Of a stretch of 64,000 nucleotides of DNA, positions 25,907 through 35,828 are shown piece after piece. A program made the position numbers and the translations under genes. Below the pieces are notes generated by a model. The model searched no databases and had not been told where the DNA came from. It worked only from the letters and a program-made list of their open reading frames with translations. The number at the start of each line of letters is the position of its first letter. The stretch's first letter is position 1. Source of the stretch: Betaproteobacteria bacterium (lineage in GTDB: Bacteria > Pseudomonadota > Gammaproteobacteria > Burkholderiales > SG8-41). The stretch spans positions 1-64,000 of the forward strand of contig CANKUB010000010.1 in NCBI GenBank assembly GCA_947486575.1, written 5' to 3'.

Positions 25907-27346
25907 ATGAGCACAGCCGCAATTGAGCAACTGGTCAATCAGCCTTACAAGCATGGTTTTGTCACGGATATTGAATCCGATACCGCCGCCAAGGGCTTGA
26001 GCGAAGACACCATCCGTTTTATTTCGGCAAAGAAAAACGAGCCGGATTGGCTGCTGGAGTTTCGCCTGAAAGCGTATCGCCACTGGCTGACGATGACGCC
26101 GCCTGCGTGGCCCAACGTCAATTATCCTGAAATCGATTTTCAGAATATCAGCTACTACTCCGCACCCAAGTCAAAGAAAAAACTCGCGAGCATGGATGAG
26201 GTTGATCCTGAATTGCTCAAGACGTTTGAAAAGCTCGGTGTGCCGATGAACGAACGCGCAGCCCTCGCGGGCGTGGCAGTGGATGTGATTTTTGATTCGG
26301 TATCGGTCGCCACTACCTACAAACAAAAGCTTGCCGACGTAGGTATTATCTTCGGCTCGATCTCGGAAGCGGTGCGCGATCATCCCGACCTCGTGCGCAA
26401 ATACATGGGTTCGGTAGTGCCGGTGGGTGACAACTTTTACGCCGCGTTGAATTCAGCGGTGTTTACCGATGGCTCGTTTTGCTACATCCCCAAGGGCGTG
26501 AAATGCCCGATGGAGTTGTCGACGTATTTTCGCATTAACACGCAGGATTCCGGGCAGTTCGAGCGCACGTTGATTGTGGCTGAGGATGGCGCGTCAGTGT
26601 CGTATCTCGAAGGTTGTACCGCGCCCAAGTTTGACACCAACCAGTTGCACGCTGCAGTCGTGGAATTGGTGGCAATGGACAATGCCGACATTAAATATTC
26701 CACCGTGCAAAACTGGTATGCCGGTGACGAAAAGGGTGTGGGCGGCATCTATAACTTTGTCACCAAGCGCGGGCTTTGCAAAGGTGTGAATTCACGTATT
26801 TCGTGGACGCAGGTTGAAACCGGTTCCGCGATTACCTGGAAATATCCGTCGTGCGTGCTGCGTGGTGACAATTCGGTGGGCGAGTTTTATTCGGTGGCGC
26901 TGACCAATCACTATCAGCAGGCCGACACCGGTACCAAGATGATTCACATTGGCAAAAACACGCGTAGCACCATCATCAGCAAAGGCATTTCGGCGGGCCA
27001 TTCCAACAACAGCTATCGTGGCCTGGTGCGTATAGCACCAACCGCAGCGGGCGCGCGCAATTATTCGCAGTGCGATTCGATGTTGATTGGTGCCAAATGC
27101 GGTGCGAATACGTTTCCGTATATCGACGTGCGCAATCCCAGTGGCAAAGTCGAGCACGAGGCTACCACCTCAAAAATCGGCGAAGACCAGTTGTTCTATT
27201 TTCAGCAGCGCGGTATCGGTGCCGAAGAGGCCGTGTCGATGATTATCAATGGCTTCTGCAAGGAAGTGTTTCAGCAATTGCCGATGGAGTTTGCGGTTGA
27301 AGCAACCAAACTTCTCGGCCTTAAACTCGAAGGCAGTGTGGGATGA
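25907..27346 (+). CDS. sufB: Fe-S cluster assembly scaffold SufB
   Basis: 479 residues, usual length. Core scaffold of the SufBC2D complex on which clusters are built. Typical segments: [84 protein letters not shown] and [24 protein letters not shown]. The 4-bp overlap (ATGA) with sufC couples their translation. Its ATG is preceded only by the AT-rich motif rather than a ribosome-binding site. Confidence 0.98.
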   Translation: MSTAAIEQLVNQPYKHGFVTDIESDTAAKGLSEDTIRFISAKKNEPDWLLEFRLKAYRHWLTMTPPAWPNVNYPEIDFQNISYYSAPKSKKKLASMDEVDPELLKTFEKLGVPMNERAALAGVAVDVIFDSVSVATTYKQKLADVGIIFGSISEAVRDHPDLVRKYMGSVVPVGDNFYAALNSAVFTDGSFCYIPKGVKCPMELSTYFRINTQDSGQFERTLIVAEDGASVSYLEGCTAPKFDTNQLHAAVVELVAMDNADIKYSTVQNWYAGDEKGVGGIYNFVTKRGLCKGVNSRISWTQVETGSAITWKYPSCVLRGDNSVGEFYSVALTNHYQQADTGTKMIHIGKNTRSTIISKGISAGHSNNSYRGLVRIAPTAAGARNYSQCDSMLIGAKCGANTFPYIDVRNPSGKVEHEATTSKIGEDQLFYFQQRGIGAEEAVSMIINGFCKEVFQQLPMEFAVEATKLLGLKLEGSVG

Positions 27347-28122
27347 TTAACAGCAACGCAAAAACCCTGCTTGAAATTAGTGGCCTGACGGCGACGGTGG
27401 CAGGTGTGACCATTCTAAAAGGTATCAATCTAACCGTGCGTGCAGGCGAAGTGCACGCCATCATGGGGCCGAATGGTTCGGGAAAAAGCACGCTGGCGAA
27501 AGTGCTGGCCGGGCATCCGGCGTATGAAGTCACTGGCGGCACGGTGCAGTTTGAAGGCCAGGATTTATTCGCGCTGGCAGCGGAAGCGCGTGCGCGTGCG
27601 GGGTTGTTTTTGGGCTTTCAATATCCGGTTGAAATCCCCGGCGTATCGAACAGTTCGTTTTTGCGGCTCGCCTACAACACCGTTCAAGGCGGACGCGGCA
27701 AAGACGAACTTGATCCATTGGAATTCGATGACTACGTGCGCGAGAAAATGAAGCTGCTCGAAATGAGCCCGGAGTTTCTCGATCGCAGCGTGAACGATGG
27801 TTTTTCCGGTGGCGAGAAAAAGCGCAACGAGATCTTGCAAATGGCAATTCTGGAGCCGCGTGTTTCCGTTCTCGATGAAACCGATTCCGGTCTGGATATT
27901 GATGCGCTGCGCATCGTCGCTGGTGGCGTGAATAAATTGCTGACTGCCGACAACGCCTGTGTATTGGTGACGCATTATCAGCGTTTACTTAACTACATCA
28001 CGCCGGATTATGTGCATGTGATGGAGAGTGGACGTGTTATTAAAACCGGTGGCAAAGAGCTGGCGCTTGAACTGGAATCGCGTGGCTATGATTGGTTGCT
28101 CGACGCCAAGGTTACGGCATGA
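27343..28122 (+). CDS. sufC: Suf ATPase SufC
   Basis: 259 residues. ABC ATPase: Walker [11 protein letters not shown] (about 41-50), Q-loop [17 protein letters not shown], signature [13 protein letters not shown], Walker [15 protein letters not shown] (SufC-type, ExxSGLD), H-loop [11 protein letters not shown]. Its ATP cycle remodels SufB and SufD to open the cluster-assembly site. Overlaps sufB and sufD by 4 bp on each side. Confidence 0.98.
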   Translation: MINSNAKTLLEISGLTATVAGVTILKGINLTVRAGEVHAIMGPNGSGKSTLAKVLAGHPAYEVTGGTVQFEGQDLFALAAEARARAGLFLGFQYPVEIPGVSNSSFLRLAYNTVQGGRGKDELDPLEFDDYVREKMKLLEMSPEFLDRSVNDGFSGGEKKRNEILQMAILEPRVSVLDETDSGLDIDALRIVAGGVNKLLTADNACVLVTHYQRLLNYITPDYVHVMESGRVIKTGGKELALELESRGYDWLLDAKVTA

Positions 28123-29420
28123 ACGTAGTGTCCAAACATCCGTTTGTGGATGCGCTGGTGGCGGGCGGGCGGGCGCTGCCCGCGAGCACGGCGTCGTGGT
28201 TGAATCTGCGTCGCTCGCTGGCGCTGGAACGCGCGAACGCGCTGAGTGTGCCGACCACGCGCGATGAAGAATGGCGTTTTACTGATCTTGCAACGTTAAA
28301 TAAATTGCGTGTTGAGCCGGTTGGCCAAGCTGCGGCACTGGTTGATGTTGCGCCTTATGCCGTGTCAGAGGCAGCGACAAGACTTGCGTTTGTAGATGGC
28401 GTGTATGCGCCCGCGCTGTCGAGCCGCAGCCCATTGCCCGCAGGCGTGACAGTGGGCACGCTGGCCGAGAATTTAAATATACAGTCAGCGCTGATGGGCG
28501 TGCATCTGGCCGCTCATGCGGATTTCAATGAGCAAGTTTTCACCGCGCTCAACACAGCATGGCTGCGTGATGGCGTGTTCATACATATCGCACAAAACAC
28601 CGCTTTGAGTGAGCCGCTGCATCTGCTGTTTATCGCCACGCTTAAAGACGCTGCAAGTTGCCCACGCTGTCTGATCGTGGCGGAAGCGGGTGCCGAATGC
28701 ACGGTGATCGAAGATTATGTCGCAGCGACGACCGAGGCATACTTCACCAACGCGGTGACCGAAATCGCCATCAAGCCGAATGCGCGCGTGCGTCATGTGC
28801 GTCTGCAACGCGAGAGCATGCAGGCGGTACACATTGCAAGCTGTGCGGTGTCGCTGGCGAAAGATGCCTCTTATGTGTCGCAATCGATAGCGTTCGGCGC
28901 ACGGCTATCACGCTATAACCTGGATGTGATTCACAAAGGCGAGGGTGCCGAAGCTGTGATCGACGGTCTGGCGCTCATCAGCGGCCAGCAACTCGCCGAT
29001 ACGCACACCACGATGGATCACGCGCAGCCGAATGGCCGCTGCACGCAGTTGCATAAAACCATTGTCGGCGGTGCGGCGCACGCGGTTTTCAACGGCAAAG
29101 TGCTGGTGCGCAAGGATGCGCAACTGACGAACTCCGCGCAGCAAAGCCGCAATCTACTGCTGTCTTCAACGGCGCGCGTGGATACCAAACCACAACTCGA
29201 AATTTTTGCCGACGATGTGAAATGCGCGCATGGCGCAACCGTCGGCCAACTGGATGCCGAGCAATTGTTTTATTTGAAGAGCCGAGGATTGCCCGACACG
29301 CAGGCGCGCAATTTGTTGACGTATGCGTTTGGTGCAGAAATTGTGGATCGTATACCGGTGAAATCGCTGGTGGCGCAGCTTGAAAAAACCGTGATGGCGC
29401 AAACACAGGCGAGCGTTTGA
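28119..29420 (+). CDS. sufD: Fe-S cluster assembly protein SufD
   Basis: 433 residues starting at the ATGA overlap with sufC. SufB paralog partner: [19 protein letters not shown] at the N-terminus, [63 protein letters not shown] at the C-terminus, the usual SufD signature. Sequence divergence in the N-terminal half is normal for this subunit. Confidence 0.96.
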   Translation: MNVVSKHPFVDALVAGGRALPASTASWLNLRRSLALERANALSVPTTRDEEWRFTDLATLNKLRVEPVGQAAALVDVAPYAVSEAATRLAFVDGVYAPALSSRSPLPAGVTVGTLAENLNIQSALMGVHLAAHADFNEQVFTALNTAWLRDGVFIHIAQNTALSEPLHLLFIATLKDAASCPRCLIVAEAGAECTVIEDYVAATTEAYFTNAVTEIAIKPNARVRHVRLQRESMQAVHIASCAVSLAKDASYVSQSIAFGARLSRYNLDVIHKGEGAEAVIDGLALISGQQLADTHTTMDHAQPNGRCTQLHKTIVGGAAHAVFNGKVLVRKDAQLTNSAQQSRNLLLSSTARVDTKPQLEIFADDVKCAHGATVGQLDAEQLFYLKSRGLPDTQARNLLTYAFGAEIVDRIPVKSLVAQLEKTVMAQTQASV

Positions 29421-29421
29421 G

Positions 29422-30663
29422 ATGAATGCACCCACCGAAAAAATCGCACTAGACGTTGCACGTATCCGTCAGGATTTTCCGATACTGGAACTCATGGTTA
29501 ACGATAAGCCATTGATTTTTCTGGATAATGCCGCATCCAGCCAAATGCCGAAACCCGTGATGGATCGCTGGGTGCGTTATCAATCGAGCCAGCACGCGAA
29601 TATTCATCGCGCGGTGCATTACCTCTCTGAAACCGCGACGGCGGAGTACGAATCCGCGCGCCGCAAGTTGCAGGCGTTTATCAATGCCAAAGAAGAGCGT
29701 GAAGTCATTTTTACCAGCGGCACCACCGAAAGCATCAACCTGGTGGCCCACGGTTGGGGCCGCAAGAATCTGAAAGCCGACGACGAAATAATTTTGACCA
29801 CACTGGAGCATCACTCGAATATTGTGCCGTGGCAGATGGTAGCGGACGAGAAGGGCGCCAAAATTCGCGTGGCGCCGATATTCGATAACGGCGAACTCGA
29901 TCTGGCTGCTTACGAAAAATTGTTCAATGCGCACACCAAAATCGCATGCTTCACGCATGTGTCGAACGCACTGGGTACCATCAACCCCGTGCGTGAAATG
30001 ATTGCCATTGCGCGCAAACACGGCGTGATCACGCTGGTGGATGGCGCACAAGCCGTGCCCCATTTGAGGGTGGACATGCAGGCACTGGATTGCGATTTTT
30101 ATGCGTTCTCCGGCCACAAACTGTGCGGTCCGACCGGCATCGGCGTGTTGTATGGCAAGGCTGCGCTGCTGGAGGCAATGCAGCCATTCAAGGGCGGCGG
30201 CGACATGATTCTGTCCGTGACGTTTGAAAAGACCACGTACGCACCGATACCGGCCAAATTTGAAGCTGGCACGCCGCCGATTGCTGCGGCGATTACGCTG
30301 GGTGCTGCGGTGGATTATCTGAGCGAAATCGGCATGGACCGTATTGCTGCGCATGAAACGGATTTACTCGATTACGCCACGAGCGAAGTCACCAAGCTAC
30401 CCGGCGTGCGCATCATCGGCACGGCAGAAAAAAAGGCGGCTGTGTTGTCGTTTGCGATTGAAGGCGTGCATCCCCACGACGTGGGCACGCTGCTCAACGA
30501 AGACGGCGTGGCGATACGCACGGGGCATCACTGCGCGCAACCGGTAATGCAGCGCTTTAAGGTGCCAGCGACATCGCGCGCGTCATTCGCGTTTTACAAC
30601 ACGCTGGCGGAAGTGAATGCGTTGGTGGCCTCTATTCAGCGCGTGCAAAAAGTATTCGGGTAG
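29422..30663 (+). CDS. sufS: Group II cysteine desulfurase SufS
   Basis: 413 residues, one base after sufD. Seen: PLIFLDNAASSQMPKPVMD, TSGTTESINLVAHGWG, DGAQAVPHLRVDMQALDCDFYAFSGHKLCGPTGIGVLYG with the PLP Lys, and catalytic Cys in RTGHHCAQPVMQRF. Supplies persulfide to SufU or SufB. A second, group I desulfurase is encoded earlier in the same operon. Confidence 0.97.
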   Translation: MNAPTEKIALDVARIRQDFPILELMVNDKPLIFLDNAASSQMPKPVMDRWVRYQSSQHANIHRAVHYLSETATAEYESARRKLQAFINAKEEREVIFTSGTTESINLVAHGWGRKNLKADDEIILTTLEHHSNIVPWQMVADEKGAKIRVAPIFDNGELDLAAYEKLFNAHTKIACFTHVSNALGTINPVREMIAIARKHGVITLVDGAQAVPHLRVDMQALDCDFYAFSGHKLCGPTGIGVLYGKAALLEAMQPFKGGGDMILSVTFEKTTYAPIPAKFEAGTPPIAAAITLGAAVDYLSEIGMDRIAAHETDLLDYATSEVTKLPGVRIIGTAEKKAAVLSFAIEGVHPHDVGTLLNEDGVAIRTGHHCAQPVMQRFKVPATSRASFAFYNTLAEVNALVASIQRVQKVFG

Positions 30664-30670
30664 TCGCGCA

Positions 30671-31159
30671 ATGGCTGACAGCAGAAATCTCTATCAGGAA
30701 GTGATCCTCGATCACAACAAGAAGCCGCGCAACTGGGGTGCGCTGGCGGACGCTACGCACAAATCTGAAGGGTTGAACCCTTTGTGCGGCGATCATATTT
30801 TTCTGTCGCTCAAGGTCACTGGCGCACACATCGAGGCGGTGCAGTTTGAGGGCGAATCCTGTGCCATCTGCAAGGCGTCCGCATCGATGATGACAACGCT
30901 CGTTAAAGGTAAATCGCGCGACGATGCCGAGCAAATGGTGAATGAGTTTCGTGACATGGCTATCGGCAAGCTTGATACCAGCAAAGTGCCGCATCACCTG
31001 GGGCGGCTTACGGTATTTGCTGGTGTGCGCGATCTGCCGACGAGGGTCAAGTGCGCGATTTTGCCTTGGCATACGCTGCATGCGGCGTTGAATTCGCAAA
31101 CCAATACCTCGACCGAAGCCGACGCCGATCCTGTGCATGCAGCAGTCATCGGAACGTAA
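30671..31159 (+). CDS. sufU: SufU-type scaffold/sulfur acceptor
   Basis: 162 residues, 7 bp after sufS. IscU-like fold with three conserved Cys: NPLCGDHIFLSL, GESCAICKASASMMT, RVKCAILPWHTL. The order and the missing LPPVK chaperone motif fit SufU, which accepts persulfide from SufS, rather than the HscA-dependent IscU. No hscBA or fdx genes are present here. Confidence 0.9.
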   Translation: MADSRNLYQEVILDHNKKPRNWGALADATHKSEGLNPLCGDHIFLSLKVTGAHIEAVQFEGESCAICKASASMMTTLVKGKSRDDAEQMVNEFRDMAIGKLDTSKVPHHLGRLTVFAGVRDLPTRVKCAILPWHTLHAALNSQTNTSTEADADPVHAAVIGT

Positions 31160-31165
31160 ATATTT

Positions 31166-31185
31166 AATAAAAACAAATAGTTACA
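31166..31185 (+). repeat. Dispersed AT-rich motif copy before nfu
   Basis: AATAAAAACAAATAGTTACA, 19 of 20 to consensus, between sufU stop and the nfu ATG at 31198. No Shine-Dalgarno follows. Confidence 0.75.
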
Positions 31186-31197
31186 GACATTCATGCC

Positions 31198-31764
31198 ATG
31201 CCCAAGATAGCCGAAATCGAACCTACGCCGAATCCGAACGCGATGAAGTTCATCCTCAAGGAGCCGTTGACCTGGGGCATTACGCGTTCGTACGACAGCG
31301 CCGACAAAGCACAGGCCGATAAGTTGGCTGCAGCGCTGTTCGATATCGAGCATGTAACCAATGTGTTTTATGTGGACCACTGGATCACCGTTACTCAAAA
31401 CGGTCAGGCCGATTGGAACGAACTCAAACGTGATCTGGCTGTGCCGATTCGTGAAGCGCCGGCAGCGGATGATCAGTCAGCGCAAATGATGCAGGATGCC
31501 GAAGCCAACTTTGATCCGTCAAAAATGAGTGCGGAAGATCTCGCGCGCCTCGATAAAATCAACGAACTGCTCGACGATCAAATCCGCCCATTTTTGCAAA
31601 ACGACGGTGGTGATCTATACGTCGTTGGACTGGAAGGCAACAAACTGAGCGTGCATTATCAGGGCGCGTGCGGCAGTTGTCCGAGTTCCCTGTCGGGCAC
31701 GCTGACCGGCATTGAAAATCTGGTGCGGCAGATTGAGCCGGACATGGAAGTCGTTGCCGTTTGA
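31198..31764 (+). CDS. nfu: Nfu/NifU-like Fe-S scaffold, two-domain
   Basis: 188 residues. N-terminal Nfu_N domain begins PKIAEIEPTPNPNAMKFIL, and the C-terminal NifU domain has IRPFLQNDGGDLYVVGLEGNKLSVHYQGACGSCPSSLSGTLTGIE with the CxxC cluster ligands. This architecture is common in eukaryotic and alphaproteobacterial/betaproteobacterial Nfu, a late-acting [4Fe-4S] carrier. An ATG 5 bp upstream is in another frame. Confidence 0.9.
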   Translation: MPKIAEIEPTPNPNAMKFILKEPLTWGITRSYDSADKAQADKLAAALFDIEHVTNVFYVDHWITVTQNGQADWNELKRDLAVPIREAPAADDQSAQMMQDAEANFDPSKMSAEDLARLDKINELLDDQIRPFLQNDGGDLYVVGLEGNKLSVHYQGACGSCPSSLSGTLTGIENLVRQIEPDMEVVAV

Positions 31765-31789
31765 TTCTCTAAACGTTTGAAAGCGTGGC

Positions 31790-32899
31790 GTGGACACCCT
31801 GACTCACGCGCTTTCCGGCGCATTGCTCGCGCGGGCCACTGCGCCCAAATCATCCGCTGCGTACTCTGCATCACCTGACGCACTTCCGCTAAAACGCCGC
31901 ATCGCCCTCGGCGCAATCGCCGCAGCGTTTCCCGATATCGATGTGGTGGTGTCGGGGTTATCTCCACTGACATATCTTTACCATCATCGCGGCGTGACAC
32001 ATTCGCTGGTGATGCTGGCGGTGTGGACAGCGTTGCTCGCATGGTTGTGCGCAAAACTGTGGCCCAGGTTGGAAAATAAGGGGCCTCCGCCGCGGGCGTA
32101 TGCAGGCGTGATTGCGTGGGGTATTGCGGTGCATATTGCCGGTGACTGCATTACCTCGTTCGGCACCATGGTGTTTGCGCTGCTGTCGGATTGGCGTGCA
32201 GTGATATCGACGACTTTCATTATCGACTTGTGGTTCAGTGGCATCATCATTGCGGGATTGGTGGCGAGCTGGCTGTGGCGCAATTCGCACTGGGCGCGTT
32301 GGCCTGCCGTGGTGGGTCTATCTGTGCTGTGCGCTTACGTGGCATTTCAGTATGTCTTGCAGCAGCGCGCAGTCAGTTTCGGCGAGCGCTATGCGGTTAG
32401 CGCTGGCATACGCAACGCGCGGGTCACCGCGCTGCCACGCCCGGTGTCGCCATTTAACTGGATGGTGGTGGTGGATGACGGCGTGCAGTTTCATTACGCA
32501 CTGGTGAGTCTGTCGCGGCGTGAGCTGCCGCCACCGCTGGCACCCGATGCCGGGTTCATGGCACGCTTGGGCGAGCCCTACTTGCCGCTGGATCGCGCGG
32601 TGTGGTTGCAAGCCAGTCGCTATGGCTCGCTGGAGCAGGCGGCCGTGGCGAAAGAGGTGATGGCACACCCGCAATTCGCCTTCTTCAGGTGGTTTGCCAT
32701 GTATCCCGTACTGTATCGCGTGGACAGTGGCAATCCGTCCACCTGCGTATGGTTTCAGGATTTGCGTTTTTTTACGCCCGGGCGTGCGGCGTGGCCGTTT
32801 CGTTACGGCTTGTGTCGTGAGCGTCGCGACGCTACAGGGGAGTGGCGTGCGCATGAACTCTTGGGCGACAATACGGATTCAAAAATCCCTGTTTACTGA
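31790..32899 (+). CDS. Inner-membrane metal-dependent hydrolase (YdjM/DUF457 family)
   Basis: 369 residues, GTG start. MDTLTHALSGALLARA is the family opening; the paired His near HHRGVTHSLVMLAVW and the Asp in AAFPDIDVV form the probable metal site. Several transmembrane helices follow (VMLAVWTALLAWL, IDLWFSGIIIAGLVASWLW, WPAVVGLSVLCAYVAFQYVL). The C-terminal part is soluble. Reaction unknown. It follows nfu by 25 bp and may be at the tail of the suf transcript, though functionally unrelated. Confidence 0.75.
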   Translation: MDTLTHALSGALLARATAPKSSAAYSASPDALPLKRRIALGAIAAAFPDIDVVVSGLSPLTYLYHHRGVTHSLVMLAVWTALLAWLCAKLWPRLENKGPPPRAYAGVIAWGIAVHIAGDCITSFGTMVFALLSDWRAVISTTFIIDLWFSGIIIAGLVASWLWRNSHWARWPAVVGLSVLCAYVAFQYVLQQRAVSFGERYAVSAGIRNARVTALPRPVSPFNWMVVVDDGVQFHYALVSLSRRELPPPLAPDAGFMARLGEPYLPLDRAVWLQASRYGSLEQAAVAKEVMAHPQFAFFRWFAMYPVLYRVDSGNPSTCVWFQDLRFFTPGRAAWPFRYGLCRERRDATGEWRAHELLGDNTDSKIPVY

Positions 32900-33013
32900 T
32901 CGAAGAATGTCCAGGTTGCGTGAGTTTGAGCGCGTGGTCGATCGCAATACCGCTTTGTAAAATAGGTGCAGCAGATGATGCTGTCGCATCAGGTGTTATT
33001 GCCTGGTTAATCA

Positions 33014-33034
33014 CTAACTATCTGTTTTTAAAGG
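33014..33034 (-). repeat. Dispersed AT-rich motif copy upstream of Bug gene 2
   Basis: Minus-strand TTTAAAAACAGATAGTTAG core, directly before a purine tract AAAGGAAAA that could serve as ribosome-binding site for the gene at 33042. Confidence 0.55.
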
Positions 33035-33041
33035 AAAATAA

Positions 33042-34034
33042 TTGTTTCATTGTGTGGTTCGATATGGGTGGGTCATTGTTGCTTCTCTGTGTGGCGTCTC
33101 TATGGGTGTTGCGCAATCCGCTTCGACAAACCCGCAGGCCTATCCTACGCGCCCCATCCGGCTGATCGTGCCGTTCCCGGCGGGCGGCGGCAATGACATC
33201 CTCGCGCGCACCATCGGTCAGCGCTTGGCAGAATCGGTCAAGCAACAGGTCGTGGTAGATAATCGTGGCGGCGCAGGCGGTGCGCTCGGTGCGCAGATAG
33301 CGATTGCTGCCGCGCCGGATGGCTACACGCTGTTTCTCGGCAGCGTCGGCAATCTTGCGCAAAATTCAGTGTTGCAGGAAAAGCCGACCTATGACCCGGA
33401 ACGTGATTTTGCGCCGGTAACGTTGCTGGCAACGTCGGTGTTTGCGCTGGCGGTGAACAACAACGCGTCTGCAAAATCGGTACAGGAGTTGATCGCACTC
33501 GCCAAGGCCAAACCGGGCGCGCTGAATTACGCCTCCGGGGGCAACGGCTCGTCGCTGCATCTCGCAGCAGAGATTTTCAAATATGCTACGGCGACGAACA
33601 TCGTGCATGTGCCGTACAAAGGCGCTACGGCGGCGTTTACCGACATGATTGCAGGGCAGGTGCAGATGATCATGACCACCATGCCCGCTGTGCTGCCGCA
33701 CGTGCGGTCAAGTAAGGTGCGCGCACTCGGCACATCCGGGCGAAAGCGTGCCGCTGTGTTGCCGGATATACCCACCATCGCCGAAACGGTGCCCGGTTTT
33801 GAGGTGCTCAACTGGCAGGGCATTGCGGCACCGGCAAGAACGCCCGCCGCCATCGTGCAGACTGTACACGGCAAATTACTGGCTTCTCTGAAAATGCCCG
33901 GCATGAACGAAGCGTTGGCGCATCAAGGGCTCGATTCAGCGGGTGCAGGACCCGATGAATTCGGTGCGTTGATCAAATCGGAAATTGCCAAATACGCCCG
34001 CGTGGTAAAAGCTGCGGGCATACGGGGGGAATAG
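33042..34034 (+). CDS. Bug family (TctC-like) periplasmic receptor 2
   Basis: 330 residues if it starts at TTG 33042 (AAGGAAAA just before); GTG 33054 also works. Hydrophobic signal (VIVASLCGVSMGVAQ), then YPTRPIRLIVPFPAGGGNDILARTIGQRL, VVVDNRGGAGGALGAQIAIAAAPDGYTL and IVHVPYKGATAAFTDMIAGQ. Two bases separate its stop from the next ATG, so it is translationally coupled to the 2-hydroxyacid dehydrogenase. That pairing hints that the ligand may be a hydroxy- or keto-acid. Confidence 0.9.
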   Translation: MFHCVVRYGWVIVASLCGVSMGVAQSASTNPQAYPTRPIRLIVPFPAGGGNDILARTIGQRLAESVKQQVVVDNRGGAGGALGAQIAIAAAPDGYTLFLGSVGNLAQNSVLQEKPTYDPERDFAPVTLLATSVFALAVNNNASAKSVQELIALAKAKPGALNYASGGNGSSLHLAAEIFKYATATNIVHVPYKGATAAFTDMIAGQVQMIMTTMPAVLPHVRSSKVRALGTSGRKRAAVLPDIPTIAETVPGFEVLNWQGIAAPARTPAAIVQTVHGKLLASLKMPGMNEALAHQGLDSAGAGPDEFGALIKSEIAKYARVVKAAGIRGE

Positions 34035-34036
34035 TC

Positions 34037-34981
34037 ATGACTGACACGGTAATAGTGGTGCCCGACGATTTTCCAGCGGTGTTTGAAGGCAGCGCCGCGC
34101 ATGAACGGGCTCAAGGGCTTTGCGTCGTGCGAGTCTGCGGTGAACGTGGGGCAGACGATTCCAGTGAACTCGCGCGGCGCATCGGCAGCGCAACGGTAGC
34201 GGTGAACATACGGGCTTATTCACACTTTACCGACGCCGTATTTGCAGCCTGCCCGAATCTGCGCATGGTGTCGATATGGGGCGTGGGCACCGACAATATT
34301 GATCTGGAATCTGCTGCACGACGCGGCATCGCGGTGTGCAACACACCTGGCGCCAATGCCATCGCAGTAGCCGAACACGCCATCGCGCTGATGCTGGCGG
34401 TGGCGCGTAAAATTCGGCAGATTGACAGCGCAATGCGCAAAGGTGAATGGCCGCGCGAAATGCTGGGGCAACTGCACGGCAAAACGCTCGGTCTTTTTGG
34501 CACCGGCAACATCGGTGCGCATGCAGCCAAGCTCGCACGCGCATTCGGCATGACAGTGCTGGAATGGAGCGCGCGCCGTAACAGCTTGGCCGAACGTGAC
34601 GACATTTTACAGCAAGCCGATTTTGTATCGTTGCATGTGCGCCTGACACCGCAGACGCGCGGTTTTATCGGTGCGCGCGAGTTTGCGTTTATGAAACCCG
34701 GCGCGATTGTGATTAACACCGGGCGCGGCGCGCTGATTGATCGTGATGCGCTGCACGAGGCGCTGGCGAAGCAACACATCGGTGGAGCAGGGTTGGATGT
34801 GTTTCACGATGAACCGCTGAAAGCTGACGATCCGATACTGGGTTTTGCCAACACTGTGTTGTCGCCGCACAACGCGGGGCAAACGCCGGAGGTGCGGCGT
34901 GATGGGTTGTTGCTGACGATCGAGAACGTAGAACGGTTTCTGGCGGGGGTGCCGCAGAATGTGGTTGGTCCGAATACGTGA
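34037..34981 (+). CDS. D-2-hydroxyacid dehydrogenase
   Basis: 314 residues. Substrate domain then Rossmann NAD domain with GLFGTGNIGAHAAKLARAFG. Catalytic set intact: Arg in NTGRGALIDRDAL, Glu in DVFHDEPL, His in VLSPHNAGQT. The family reduces 2-oxoacids to D-2-hydroxyacids or the reverse (phosphoglycerate, glyoxylate, lactate). Without an ACT domain it is not SerA of the long type. Overlaps functionally with the Bug receptor just upstream; serB lies convergent 12 bp away. Confidence 0.88.
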   Translation: MTDTVIVVPDDFPAVFEGSAAHERAQGLCVVRVCGERGADDSSELARRIGSATVAVNIRAYSHFTDAVFAACPNLRMVSIWGVGTDNIDLESAARRGIAVCNTPGANAIAVAEHAIALMLAVARKIRQIDSAMRKGEWPREMLGQLHGKTLGLFGTGNIGAHAAKLARAFGMTVLEWSARRNSLAERDDILQQADFVSLHVRLTPQTRGFIGAREFAFMKPGAIVINTGRGALIDRDALHEALAKQHIGGAGLDVFHDEPLKADDPILGFANTVLSPHNAGQTPEVRRDGLLLTIENVERFLAGVPQNVVGPNT

Positions 34982-34993
34982 GTGCGACTCAAG

Positions 34994-35824
34994 TCAGTTA
35001 AAAAAATTCACCACGCCATCCAGCCCGCAGTAATTCAACGCATGTGTAGTCTGTCCGCGCACTATCGGCTTGGCGTGATACGCGACACTCACGCCGCATT
35101 CCGCCATGAATTTCAAATCGTTCGCGCCGTCGCCCATGCCGATGATTTGTTTGCGTTCAATACCTGACAATCCACTCACACGCAGCAGTTCATCGCGTTT
35201 GGCGTCGGCGTTGACGATGCGCCCGATGACTTCTCCGGTGAGTTTGCCGTCTTTAACGCCCAGTGTGTTGGCGTAGGTGCCATCAAGCCCCAGGCGCGGT
35301 TTTAGCAATTCGGTTACGTGGGTGAATCCGCCGGAAACCAGCAGCGTTTTGATGTCGTGTTTTTTGGCAGCAGCCAGCAGAGTCTCTGCGCCGGGTGATA
35401 GCTTCAACCTTTCATCGTACACGCGCTTTAATGCGCTTTCATCGAGGCCCTTCAGCAGTGCCACGCGACGTTGCAGGCTTTCGTTGTATTCAATTTCACC
35501 GCGCATGGCCTGCTCGGTGATCTTTGCCACCTGCGGCTTCAGGCCCACGAGGTCAGCCAGTTCGTCGATAGTCTCGATGGTGATGAGCGTGGAATCCATA
35601 TCCATCACCAGCAGTTTGAAATCGGCGAGGCGGCGCTCTTCGGGGATGAAGGCGAAATCGAGGTTTGCGCGTTCGCAGAGCGTAGCGATGTCGGGCGCAG
35701 GTTGCGCGCTACGCAAACGAAACGCGGTGGCAGAAATCTGTTCGATGCCGGATGCGCCGCTCAGTTTTGCCAGTGCCTTGAGATCCCCGGTTTCGATCTC
35801 GGCGCCTTGAATAATCAAAAACAT
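34994..35824 (-). CDS. serB: Phosphoserine phosphatase
   Basis: 276 residues. HAD phosphatase: KLLVMDMDSTLITIETIDELADLVG carries nucleophile Asp75 and Asp77, LVSGGFTHVTELL motif II, GMGDGANDLKFMAECGVSVAYHAKP motif III/IV. The N-terminal ~65 residues are the ACT-like domain of long SerB. Last step of serine biosynthesis. Starts 4 bp after the gamma-carbonic anhydrase gene, so co-expressed. Confidence 0.96.
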   Translation of the reverse strand: MFLIIQGAEIETGDLKALAKLSGASGIEQISATAFRLRSAQPAPDIATLCERANLDFAFIPEERRLADFKLLVMDMDSTLITIETIDELADLVGLKPQVAKITEQAMRGEIEYNESLQRRVALLKGLDESALKRVYDERLKLSPGAETLLAAAKKHDIKTLLVSGGFTHVTELLKPRLGLDGTYANTLGVKDGKLTGEVIGRIVNADAKRDELLRVSGLSGIERKQIIGMGDGANDLKFMAECGVSVAYHAKPIVRGQTTHALNYCGLDGVVNFFN

Positions 35825-35828
35825 AGCG

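Noticed and set aside
29449-30354. Minus-strand frame opposite sufS (301 codons)
   Set aside because: No recognisable domain; SufS on the plus strand is unambiguous.
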